A DNA stretch of 64,000 bases, from contig NZ_QMIK01000004.1 of the NCBI RefSeq assembly GCF_003316845.1, positions 186,001-250,000 on the forward strand, in the 5' to 3' direction. Source of the stretch: Cognataquiflexum aquatile (GTDB lineage: Bacteria; Bacteroidota; Bacteroidia; Cytophagales; Cyclobacteriaceae). Shown in pieces: positions 1 through 8,034 of the stretch (positions are counted from its first letter, which is position 1; the number at the start of each line of letters is the position of its first letter). The translations under genes and the position numbers were made by a program. Below the pieces are notes generated by a model. That model was not told the origin of the DNA, made no database searches, and saw only the letters and a program-made list of their open reading frames with translations.

Positions 1-18
1 ACTTAATCCCCAGTCTCA

Positions 19-1509
19 ATGAAGTTAAAATTTACGCTACCGTTACTCTTGTTGGTGGCCGGATTGCTTTCATCCTGCCTTTCCGAACCGGATCTCGAGA
101 ATATCCCACAAGAAACTGTTCAATTTATTCCTGTTGACGAAACAGATGAAGCATCGATTTTTCCGCTCAAAACAGCCTCTTATGCTGAGTTTGGCGTTCT
201 TGGACATGGATATGATGTCACCAAAGATTATGCAATCGAGGATGGTTTTTCCAATAAAGGACAAGTGATTGACATTCAAAAAATCAATGAATCAGGTAGC
301 AAGATTGCCGATTTAGTCGGCATTGAATCAGTAAAAATCCTAATCCAAGAAACGATTGATCTTGTAAGTAGTAATGCAACTGAATATTGTAATCAACTAA
401 CCTTAAATGCAGGATTAAATGGTTCAACTCCTGTTTTTGGTGGAGCTATTAATAATCGGTTTGGAACCAAAAGAAACGCCGAAAAGGAATTTGATGGCAA
501 GGAAATATATGGCACTTTCGAGATTTCCATAAAGGAAGAAAACCTCAAGATATTTGGGGTAGCACCTCAGGAAGAAAATATTTCAATGATTAACATCCGT
601 AACAAATACCTTTCGGAATCATTTATTGGTTTTATTGAAAACAGCAGTCCGCATGATATTGTCAAAAATTTCGGAACCCATGTAATCGTTAATGCAATTT
701 TTGGTGCAAAGGTGCAGGTCAATTTCCAAGCAGAAACCAATCAGCCAAACAGAAGTGAACAAGTTTTTCAAAAACTTCCTCTAAAATCTTACCCGGGAGC
801 TAGAGGAACTTTCAATGAAATCTATACTTGGAGGACAATCGGAGGAGATCCTTCACTTGCTATAAGCGGAAGGCATGATTTATCAGACGGCACTCCTCCT
901 TCCCTCAATTTGGAAAATTGGCAAAGCAAAATTTCAGGAATAAATAATGTTTTGATTGAGTTTGTTCCAGGAGGATTAATTCCCATTTACTATTTCATCC
1001 TTGATCCTAACAAAAAAGCCGAAGTCAAAAACTATGTAGACCAATATATCTTTGATAACAGTGCCAAACTTTTCAACAAGAAGGCAAATATTCATAGACT
1101 TCATGACAGAAAGGGAGAGAACCACATCTTCACGGGTGAACCTGAAAATGAAAGCCTCAGAGGGTATGATTATGAGGGAGTTTCCTTTCAAGCTTTCACC
1201 TATCTCGCTCCGGGTACCCGCCCGGTTTATAGGTATTTAAATTCTGAAAGCTCGAACCATCTTTTTACCATGGAACCAAAGCTTTCTCAGGGTTTTATAA
1301 AAGACCCATTTATTGGTGGGGATAATGTTTTTGAAAAAATCGCTTTTTATGCTTTTGAATCAGAAGCGCCGGGAACCAAGCCTATCTTCAGCAGCAAAAA
1401 GACCAAAGGAAACAATACCCATCAATTACTCACTGCAGATATTACAGAACATCAAAATGCCTTGAAAAATGGGTACGCGGATGAAGGGATTGTTTTTTAC
1501 GCCTATTGA
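19..1509 (+). CDS. MACPF (perforin-like) domain lipoprotein with C-terminal DUF5648-like repeats
   Basis: Predicted surface or secreted pore-forming protein of 496 residues. The N-terminus is a lipoprotein signal ending LLSSC, with Cys20 as the lipidation site. The MACPF signature is visible at residues 218-221 (FGTH, followed by a Gly-containing strand, IFGAKV), inside a domain spanning roughly residues 60-345. From about residue 355 to the end there are three related segments of the type HRLHD..NHIFT, PVYRYLN..SNHLFT and PIFSSKK..HQLLT, which resemble DUF5648 repeats and probably bind a ligand or surface. Known relatives in Bacteroides, the BSAP toxins, use MACPF domains to kill competing strains. 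That role is an inference here. No immunity gene is recognised nearby. The gene is followed by a strong terminator. Family assignment is firm; target is unknown. Confidence 0.85.
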   Translation: MKLKFTLPLLLLVAGLLSSCLSEPDLENIPQETVQFIPVDETDEASIFPLKTASYAEFGVLGHGYDVTKDYAIEDGFSNKGQVIDIQKINESGSKIADLVGIESVKILIQETIDLVSSNATEYCNQLTLNAGLNGSTPVFGGAINNRFGTKRNAEKEFDGKEIYGTFEISIKEENLKIFGVAPQEENISMINIRNKYLSESFIGFIENSSPHDIVKNFGTHVIVNAIFGAKVQVNFQAETNQPNRSEQVFQKLPLKSYPGARGTFNEIYTWRTIGGDPSLAISGRHDLSDGTPPSLNLENWQSKISGINNVLIEFVPGGLIPIYYFILDPNKKAEVKNYVDQYIFDNSAKLFNKKANIHRLHDRKGENHIFTGEPENESLRGYDYEGVSFQAFTYLAPGTRPVYRYLNSESSNHLFTMEPKLSQGFIKDPFIGGDNVFEKIAFYAFESEAPGTKPIFSSKKTKGNNTHQLLTADITEHQNALKNGYADEGIVFYAY

Positions 1510-1539
1510 CATTATTTCTTAAGCATTCGATTTAATACA

Positions 1540-1580
1540 AATCCCTTTTCAAGCAGTGGTTTTGAAAGGGGATTTTTTTT
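1540..1580 (+). terminator. Intrinsic terminator after the MACPF gene
   Basis: Inverted repeat ATCCCTTTTCAA / TTGAAAGGGGAT with one wobble pair, followed by eight Ts. It lies between the MACPF gene and the convergent toxin-antitoxin pair. Confidence 0.85.
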
Positions 1581-1583
1581 GTA

Positions 1584-1871
1584 TTACTTCCAAGTTTGCG
1601 GGTCTTGACTTGTAGCAAATACAGCCAGTACAATCACTTTGTCACCCTCAATTGTAAAATGAATAGCAAAAGGGAATCTCTTCACTAAACCAAATCTGGT
1701 TTTCTTGTATCGGATTTGATAATGGAGTGGGTTATTTTGAATTAATTTCAGTTTATTTTCTATCTCCTCAAGGAACTCAATTCCCAAAAAATCTTTCTTA
1801 GACTCATACTTCTTTGCAATTTCTAATACATCATTTTCAGCTTCCGGTTTGATCACCAAATGATAATTCAT
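1584..1871 (-). CDS. RelE/ParE-family toxin
   Basis: Small basic protein of 95 residues with the RelE/ParE fold pattern: N-terminal KPEAENDVLEIAKKYE, a central helix (FLEEIENKLKLIQNNP), then strands RYKKTRFGLVKRFPFAIHF and VIVLAVFATSQDP. The LVKRFPFAIHF strand and the final VFATSQDP element are typical of the ParE branch, which often poisons gyrase; RelE-type mRNA cleavage is the alternative. The start chosen is the ATG at 1871, because it overlaps the antitoxin stop as ATGA, giving translational coupling; a longer reading to 1907 would overlap the partner needlessly. Confidence 0.85.
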   Translation of the reverse strand: MNYHLVIKPEAENDVLEIAKKYESKKDFLGIEFLEEIENKLKLIQNNPLHYQIRYKKTRFGLVKRFPFAIHFTIEGDKVIVLAVFATSQDPQTWK

Positions 1872-2098
1872 AATGTACCTTTTATCCTGGTTTTTACCTC
1901 CTCCCAACTTGAACCGTCTTCCGGATCGGCTTTGTGTGAAGCAATTCTTTCATCAAGGATTTTGATATGGGTATCAGTCAACTGAAACTCTCTCTCTTCC
2001 AAGTCTGCTTGAGCCATTGCGTATAAAAGTTTGAGCATTCTTTCATCTGCTTGATCTATGTACTCATGAAGATGCTCTTTAATTTCTATTGTACTCAT
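1868..2098 (-). CDS. Antitoxin of the addiction-module component family (TIGR02574-like)
   Basis: Acidic protein of 76 residues. Its C-terminal half, ERIASHKADPEDGSSWEEVKTRI, matches the conserved tail of the putative addiction module component family, a region thought to wrap the RelE/ParE partner. It is the first gene of a two-gene unit; its TGA overlaps the toxin ATG by four bases. Antitoxins of this type usually repress their own promoter, which would lie in the AT-rich stretch above 2098. No DNA-binding motif is obvious in so short a protein. Confidence 0.85.
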   Translation of the reverse strand: MSTIEIKEHLHEYIDQADERMLKLLYAMAQADLEEREFQLTDTHIKILDERIASHKADPEDGSSWEEVKTRIKGTL

Positions 2099-2337
2099 GT
2101 GTTTGACAGTTAATAAGTAAATATAAGAATTTCAAATTGTAACGTATTTACGAATTCTTTGAACAAGGTTTAATTATTTCCTCATCAAATTAATTCGAAG
2201 TTTTTGACTCCTGTTTTATTAAATCGTGCTACAATTCTTCCGAAAATCCCTCAATTCTAGATAATCCAAATATTTATTTTATATTCAAAGTACCTATTTA
2301 CCTGTATTTGTTACATAAATCCTGTTTGTAAATCCGC

Positions 2338-3243
2338 ATGGAAATAAGAAATCTTGCATTGAAAGGGGGAGGGGTCAAGGGGATTGCGTATGTGGGTGCC
2401 TTAAGGGAACTGCACCATGCAGGTCTTCTTTCCGGAATCGAAAGGGTGGCAGGGACTTCGGTGGGTTCGCTTTTGGCAGGAATGATCTGTGCCGGCTATT
2501 CAGTCGATCAGATCGAAAATCTTCTCAAGCATCATTTTGACTTAAAGAAATTCAAAATAGGTTGGAATCCGCTTCGGATCTTCAAATATTTCGGACTTTA
2601 CTCCGGAAGCTATATTTTTGATTTTATCCATTCCTATCTGATCGAATCTCCAAAAAACCTTCCTCCCAATGTGACTTTCAGACAAATGAAAGAGGCCGGT
2701 TGCAAGGATCTTTTTGTTTTTGCCTGCGACCTGAACCTGCACACGATTCAGGAATTTTCACCTTTCAAAACCCCTGAGGTCGTCGTTGCGGAAGCCATCC
2801 GTGCTTCGATGTCTATACCCATGTTTTTTAGGGCATGGCAATTCAGAAATTCCAATCCCAACAACCATATCTTCGTGGACGGTGGCATTGCCTTCAACTA
2901 CCCATTGGGATTCTTTGACAATGAGCGCTTTGCCCCGGCCCCGGATTTTATATGCGAGGAGGCAATTGGGCTGTACCTGCATGACAAAGCGAGCGATAAG
3001 GAGGTGGACCTGCATTTTTCCCAACCTTTGAGTTTTCTAAAGCAGTTATTCGAAACACTTCTCAATGTCCAAAACATAGATATAGGATTTGAAACAGCCG
3101 AAGGGAACCGTTCCATCAGGATAGATGGATTGGGGATTCCTGCTACTGATTTTAATTTGTCACTTTCGGACATGGATAGCTTGATCCGTTCAGGAAGTGA
3201 ATGCGCCAAAATGTTTCTATTGAAAAATAAACTTATAAGTTAA
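2338..3243 (+). CDS. Patatin-like phospholipase
   Basis: Predicted acyl hydrolase of 301 residues that would release fatty acids from membrane phospholipids. All patatin landmarks are present: the oxyanion loop GGGVKGIAYVGAL at residues 10-22, the nucleophile elbow GTSVG with Ser41, and the catalytic aspartate in DGG with Asp181. There is no signal peptide, so it should act in the cytoplasm or on the inner leaflet. It is the first gene of a tight run: 10 bases separate it from the next gene, and a DyP peroxidase follows 7 bases after that. Patatins can also be defence or toxin effectors, but the context here favours lipid or peroxide metabolism. Confidence 0.92.
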   Translation: MEIRNLALKGGGVKGIAYVGALRELHHAGLLSGIERVAGTSVGSLLAGMICAGYSVDQIENLLKHHFDLKKFKIGWNPLRIFKYFGLYSGSYIFDFIHSYLIESPKNLPPNVTFRQMKEAGCKDLFVFACDLNLHTIQEFSPFKTPEVVVAEAIRASMSIPMFFRAWQFRNSNPNNHIFVDGGIAFNYPLGFFDNERFAPAPDFICEEAIGLYLHDKASDKEVDLHFSQPLSFLKQLFETLLNVQNIDIGFETAEGNRSIRIDGLGIPATDFNLSLSDMDSLIRSGSECAKMFLLKNKLIS

Positions 3244-3253
3244 TGCAAAATTT

Positions 3254-4513
3254 ATGAGGCAAAGCTCAGTCACCATCATAGTCCCGGTCATCCAAAACAA
3301 GGTTGATGACTTATTGAAATATCTGGGTAAAATTAAAAAAGACCTTGACAAAGGGATACCGCCGGAATTCGAAAAATTGGATATTATCCATTTTGCAAGG
3401 TGGGTGGTCATCGACCATGGAAAATCCTATATCAATGACCCGACACCGAGAGTTCCCAAGCTTGTTTTTGTGGTTGATTTTGATGGAGAAGTGGATGCTT
3501 TTTTAAAAAGTTTTTGCAAGGATACTTCTGATATTCTGGATAATGTCTATCAATTTTGTGAGGGCTTTCCGGTTTCGGATCAAAGAACTTCCGATAGTAG
3601 GGTTGCCTTTTTGGAAAAACACATGGTGAAGGATGCCGCAGTCTATATCGGGGCTCCCGGACGGACAGTTCGGCAGATAAAGGAGGAATGGAAACTGAGA
3701 AATCATATCAGGAAATACCTTGATTCCAGGTCCTGGCAGGATGTATCCGCACATACCATTCACAAAAAAATCAAGGAGGAGGTACTTCATAATAATGAAT
3801 TTTCATTTCTTAGCAAAAGGGCCAAAATGCCCGGAATCAATTGGTTGGGATTGATTTTCCTCGGCTTGATCCTGATTGCTTTACTTCCTTTGATTATCAT
3901 TTGGCTGTTGATTGTCCATTTTTTCTACGAGAAAAAGGATGTGAACTTTACCAAAAAGCGGAGTGGATTGGACAGTCATTACTTAACCGAACTTGAAAAG
4001 TATGAGGACTTCAAAAACCAAAATCAGTTTACCCAATTGGTTGACATGAAGGAAGGAAAAGTCAGGCTGATTACCATTAAAGCCATGTTTGCCCTGTCCA
4101 AAGGTCTGATCAGGTTTGTCTTTGTACAAGGAAAACTGATGGGGATCCCGACCATACACTTTGCCAAATGGGTCATGTTTGAAGACAATTCACGGGTTTT
4201 GTTCTTCAGCAATTTTGACGGCAGTTGGCAGCAATACCTTGGGGACTTTATCGACAACAGCGGATGGGGATTGACCGGTATTTTTTCCAATACCAAGGTC
4301 TTTCCCAAAACCAATTTTTTACTCACAGGTGGTGCTTATGACGAAGAGCATTTCCTGGCTTGGAGTCGAAATTCGGAGTTGGTCACCAATGTTTGGTACA
4401 CCGCATACCCGGATCTTTCCATCAAAAACGTCAACAACAACACCAAAATCAGGGTGCAGCTGATGAAATCGTTATCAGAGCGTCAGGCTGCCAAATTCCT
4501 CAAACTCATTTGA
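3254..4513 (+). CDS. Protein of unknown function with two similar halves around a membrane segment
   Basis: I do not recognise this 419-residue family. It has an internal duplication: an N-terminal stretch IIHFARWVVIDHG...KLVFVVDFDGEVDAFLKSF (residues ~48-90) matches a C-terminal stretch TIHFAKWVMFEDN...RVLFFSNFDGSWQQYLGDF (residues ~298-335). Between them, around residues 195-225, lies a very hydrophobic segment able to span the membrane once or twice. The repeated pattern of strand, helix and FDG turn recalls the ferredoxin-like halves of DyP peroxidases, but no heme ligand motif is visible. Its position between a patatin and a DyP gene, with gaps of 10 and 7 bases, implies a shared transcript and job, perhaps as a membrane anchor or adaptor. 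Confidence 0.8.
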   Translation: MRQSSVTIIVPVIQNKVDDLLKYLGKIKKDLDKGIPPEFEKLDIIHFARWVVIDHGKSYINDPTPRVPKLVFVVDFDGEVDAFLKSFCKDTSDILDNVYQFCEGFPVSDQRTSDSRVAFLEKHMVKDAAVYIGAPGRTVRQIKEEWKLRNHIRKYLDSRSWQDVSAHTIHKKIKEEVLHNNEFSFLSKRAKMPGINWLGLIFLGLILIALLPLIIIWLLIVHFFYEKKDVNFTKKRSGLDSHYLTELEKYEDFKNQNQFTQLVDMKEGKVRLITIKAMFALSKGLIRFVFVQGKLMGIPTIHFAKWVMFEDNSRVLFFSNFDGSWQQYLGDFIDNSGWGLTGIFSNTKVFPKTNFLLTGGAYDEEHFLAWSRNSELVTNVWYTAYPDLSIKNVNNNTKIRVQLMKSLSERQAAKFLKLI

Positions 4514-4520
4514 TATCCTT

Positions 4521-6020
4521 ATGACAAAGTTAGAACTCGAAGATATTCAGGGTTATATCATCCGCGGCTATGCACACATGATGTATTCGCGGTTTGTATA
4601 CCTTCAGATTACAGATGCCGCTGCTGCCAAAAAATGGCTGTCCAAATCGTGGGAAGACATGACCACAGCGGTCCATTTCCATGACAGATCAAAGATATCA
4701 GACACACATTTGAATATCGCTTTCACACACCTCGGTTTAGAGTCTCTAGGGCTATATCAAGAAAATCTCGATGCATTTTCTAGGGAATTCCGACAGGGAA
4801 TGGTTTCTCCACACAGGAGTCGGTTGCTGGGAGACGTTGAAAGCAGTGCACCGAAGCATTGGAAATGGGGAAATAATTCCGATGATTCCAAGGATTCCGA
4901 AAAGACCAATGAATCCAAACATTTGAATAAACCAATTCACCTATGCCTGATGATTTTTGGCAATGACAAAAAAACTGTCGACAATCTTGAAAAGGACAAA
5001 ATCGTTTGCCTTAATTATTATGAGAAGTTAAAAGCCGAATTTGCAGAAAGTGGCTTGAAGGAAATTTATTTCATTGACGGGCAGACACAGCCTGACAACA
5101 AGGAGCATTTTGGATTTAGGGATGGTATTTCACAGCCGATCATAGAAGGTTCCGGAAGGGTAGGTTCCAAAGATGATGTTGTCAAAGCCGGAGAATTTTT
5201 ATTCGGGTATGAAAATGAATTTGGCGTCTATCCTGATACCCCGCTTATTATCAAAGACCAAGGGGATCAGAACCTTCTTGCTCAAGACGCAGGAGGAAGT
5301 GGGCTAAAGGATTTAGGACGAAACGGATCTTTTCTTGTCATGCGTCAATTGGAACAGGATGTAGATAAGTTTTGGTCGTATCTGAATGAGAAATCAAAAA
5401 ACCCTGACGGCTCCTTGAATAAGGAGGAAAGCCTGAAATTGGGTGCGAGGATCATGGGAAGGTGGCAAAGCGGGGCGCCGATCACACTTTTTCCTGACAA
5501 AGATCCGGGACATACCAGCGACATCAATGATTTTGGTTATTCAAAATTTGACCCTGACGGATTGAAATGCCCCTTTGGATCTCACTTGCGACGAACCAAT
5601 CCTCGCGATAGCGTAGATGACCATGGGGTCAAAGAATCGCTCAAACTGAGCAAGCAACACCGGATCATAAGGAGGGCGAGGCTTTATGGAGAGATTTTCG
5701 AAGGATCACCGACCAATAAAAAGCCGAAAGGGGAAGTGGGATTGCTTTTTGCCTGCTTCAATGCCGACATCAGCCGTCAGTTTGAGTTTTTGCAATATAC
5801 TTGGGGAAAACTTCCCAAAGTCAAAGAACTCTACAATGATCCTGACCCTATCATCGGAGTAAAGGAAAAGCCGGATGAGGGAGAAGAACAGAATTTCACC
5901 ATTCAGGACCTTCCGGTAAACAGGACAATCCATGACCTGCCAAGGGTAATCACTGTCAAAGGCGGTGCATATTTCTTCTTTCCTTCGATCAGTACTTTGC
6001 GGTATTTGGCAACGGTTTAG
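4521..6020 (+). CDS. DyP-type heme peroxidase
   Basis: Predicted heme peroxidase of 499 residues using hydrogen or organic peroxides. The GXXDG motif appears as GFRDGISQP with catalytic Asp201. The C-terminal domain carries HLRRTNPRDS, which supplies the proximal heme histidine, and ends with the family pattern KGGAYFFFPSISTLRYLA. No twin-arginine or Sec signal is present, so it belongs to the cytoplasmic, longer DyP classes rather than the exported EfeB type. No encapsulin gene is nearby. It is the last gene of the patatin run and faces a catalase-like gene, suggesting a common peroxide-related pathway. Substrate is unknown. Confidence 0.92.
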   Translation: MTKLELEDIQGYIIRGYAHMMYSRFVYLQITDAAAAKKWLSKSWEDMTTAVHFHDRSKISDTHLNIAFTHLGLESLGLYQENLDAFSREFRQGMVSPHRSRLLGDVESSAPKHWKWGNNSDDSKDSEKTNESKHLNKPIHLCLMIFGNDKKTVDNLEKDKIVCLNYYEKLKAEFAESGLKEIYFIDGQTQPDNKEHFGFRDGISQPIIEGSGRVGSKDDVVKAGEFLFGYENEFGVYPDTPLIIKDQGDQNLLAQDAGGSGLKDLGRNGSFLVMRQLEQDVDKFWSYLNEKSKNPDGSLNKEESLKLGARIMGRWQSGAPITLFPDKDPGHTSDINDFGYSKFDPDGLKCPFGSHLRRTNPRDSVDDHGVKESLKLSKQHRIIRRARLYGEIFEGSPTNKKPKGEVGLLFACFNADISRQFEFLQYTWGKLPKVKELYNDPDPIIGVKEKPDEGEEQNFTIQDLPVNRTIHDLPRVITVKGGAYFFFPSISTLRYLATV

Positions 6021-6075
6021 GAATAAGACGTGAGAAGTGAGACACAAGACGTGAGACACAAGACATGAGATTTTA
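6021..6075 (+). repeat. Short degenerate direct repeats (GACGTGAGA type)
   Basis: Just after the DyP stop, the unit AAGACGTGAGACAC recurs in diverged form about three times between 6024 and 6070. Such purine-rich low-complexity tracts recur between genes in this window; no function is evident. Confidence 0.6.
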
Positions 6076-6154
6076 GAAAAAATAGAAAGAGATTGGAGAA
6101 TTCGAAGTGTTCAGCAATAAGAAAAGGCTCAGATAGGGAAATAGCGGCTGTTCC

Positions 6155-6243
6155 TCCGTCATTCTGAACCGCAGCCAGCGAAGGTGAAGAATCTCCACTT
6201 GCAGAGACACTTCTCCGCCGCGGCGGACCAGTGTGACGACCCA
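6155..6243. repeat. Dispersed intergenic repeat of the 'GTCATTCTGA...GAAGAATCT' kind
   Basis: The stretch starts GTCATTCTGAACCGCAGCC, continues AGCGAAGGTGAAGAATCT and ends with GTGTGACGAC beside the catalase-like gene's 3' end. It is more GC-rich than its surroundings and contains the near-palindrome CCGCCGCGGCGG. I recall sequences of this kind scattered in many copies in Bacteroidota genomes; only one copy is visible in this window. Confidence 0.6.
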
Positions 6244-6247
6244 GAAA

Positions 6248-7810
6248 TCAATCCTCTAAATAAGCCTTTGCATTGTTGAGGCCGTTTTGGAGGTACTTTT
6301 TGAGAAAGAGAGGAATGAAAAGCATCAGGAATAATTTAGCAAAAATGTTTTTGTAAGTAAAAGTATAGACCCATCTCAGTCTTGTTTGGTCATCTACGGT
6401 ATCAAACCACATCTGCCCGTAGGTTTTATTGGTCATTTTCTTGAAGATATCGCTAAAGTCTGTCGTCTGATAGGCATAATGGGAATGGGGGTGGACCGTA
6501 ATCAATTCTTCTACCAATGTAGCCGAGTCACCCCTTTCTACAAGCCTGTTATCGCCGACATTTTTCCAATGACCACGAAGGGTAGTCACATTGATGACGC
6601 CATATATCGGGCCTGTTTTTAATAGCCAATTAGGTAATTCCTTGACACTGGATACATACTTATAGGCTTTTTCTTTATTACAGTTGACAATGACTTCTGC
6701 GGAAGTTTGCAGGATTTTTTTAGAAGGTACCTGTTGGTCGATGGTTTTGTTTCCGCTTGGTTTGAGTATATGTTTGAGGAAATCGGGTGACTCTTTTGGC
6801 TCGAATACAGGAAGTTTGTTTTTGTCATGACGGAATTTGGACATGACTTCGTAGACTCTTTTCCTGACCCTATTGAAGCTGCCCAAAGGTCTATGCGCCG
6901 GTAAGGAATGCCAAGGATTAAAAGAGAGGTTGTCTCCGAATTCCATTTGGGCATTGGAATCAAAAACCTGGGCATAGATAGTCAGTGTGGCCATTTTGAC
7001 ATATTGTGAAGTCCATGGAATTGTGGGATCTTCGATCGGCATGGCTTCGGCATCGGTTTGGAATTGGACATAAAAATCAAATTTTGCCTCATTGTCATGC
7101 AGCGATTGGGCTAGGTTATACCTCAGGTAATTGTAATCTGTCGTGTTTTCGATGACGATCTGATTATCAGGTGAAGGTCTGAGGTGGTACTTTACTGCTT
7201 GGTTTATGGTCCCGAATTGGTACGGCTGTGTACTCCAGTAGGGGATATTGAGTGGATTGTCGCAGGCTACCATGGATTTTTTGATCCGCATCAGCGTAGG
7301 TAAATGGAGCGGGTTCAGAAAGTAAAGCAAGGTTTTTATCTTGCTTGCAGATGTCAGGGCTGTTAATAAAGTATTCAGTTCTTTGATGGTTTTTGCGAAA
7401 AAAGTTTCACTGCTCATCAATAAGAAATCCTGTGTTTCCTGAAAATGTGCATCGTTTAGGATTTTTTCACCGGGGACGCCCATCAGCTTGATGGCAATTC
7501 CTCTGATGTCTTTTTTCTTGTCTTTTTGTGTTTCGGTATTGCCATTTGAAAAACGAACCCATGCTTGGTATTCTCTTGGTTCTCCCTCAAACACACCCAC
7601 TTTCAAATCATGAGGCAGGTCCTTTTCAACTGCAAAAGTCGCTTTGACACAGCCGTGCATTTTGGTATGGACCTGCCGGAGCATTTTTTTGTCTTTGTAC
7701 ATCCGGGTGACCTGGGCCTCAAATTCATTGACCATTTGAGAGGCAATGGTATCCTCATCGGCTGACACATATTCATGCCCTATTTTTTTACCTGAAACCT
7801 GAATTGACAT
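6248..7810 (-). CDS. Catalase-like heme protein fused to an SRPBCC domain
   Basis: The N-terminal ~360 residues match the y4iL-like branch of the catalase superfamily: a distal histidine in KMHGCVKATF, then AWVRFSNGN, DIRGIAIKLMGV, a DFLLMSSETFF block and the late HRPLGSFNRVRKRVY element. The last ~150 residues form an SRPBCC (START/polyketide-cyclase) fold with a hydrophobic pocket and a hydrophobic segment (FAKLFLMLFIPLFL), which may touch membrane. This superfamily includes lipid-hydroperoxide enzymes such as coral allene oxide synthase, so a lipid peroxide substrate is plausible but unproven. I chose the ATG at 7810 (MSIQVSGKK) because the upstream 48 bases look like an AT-rich leader; a start at 7858 is possible. 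It converges on the DyP gene. Confidence 0.85.
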   Translation of the reverse strand: MSIQVSGKKIGHEYVSADEDTIASQMVNEFEAQVTRMYKDKKMLRQVHTKMHGCVKATFAVEKDLPHDLKVGVFEGEPREYQAWVRFSNGNTETQKDKKKDIRGIAIKLMGVPGEKILNDAHFQETQDFLLMSSETFFAKTIKELNTLLTALTSASKIKTLLYFLNPLHLPTLMRIKKSMVACDNPLNIPYWSTQPYQFGTINQAVKYHLRPSPDNQIVIENTTDYNYLRYNLAQSLHDNEAKFDFYVQFQTDAEAMPIEDPTIPWTSQYVKMATLTIYAQVFDSNAQMEFGDNLSFNPWHSLPAHRPLGSFNRVRKRVYEVMSKFRHDKNKLPVFEPKESPDFLKHILKPSGNKTIDQQVPSKKILQTSAEVIVNCNKEKAYKYVSSVKELPNWLLKTGPIYGVINVTTLRGHWKNVGDNRLVERGDSATLVEELITVHPHSHYAYQTTDFSDIFKKMTNKTYGQMWFDTVDDQTRLRWVYTFTYKNIFAKLFLMLFIPLFLKKYLQNGLNNAKAYLED

Positions 7811-8034
7811 AAAATTAAGTTTTTTAAATTTGAATATTTTATCCAATAACCTAGACAAATAGCCTGAAAGTAATTAAAAATAGGGTAAAGTTTCTGGATA
7901 ACAAAATATTATTAGGCAGTTCAGATAATTAAAAATGTATTATATTTAAGACGAAACTTATTGATCCTACCTGTCCGGATGCACGGATAATTTAAAGTTT
8001 CCGCTTTGGTTATTACCCTAAAAACCTAATCTAA

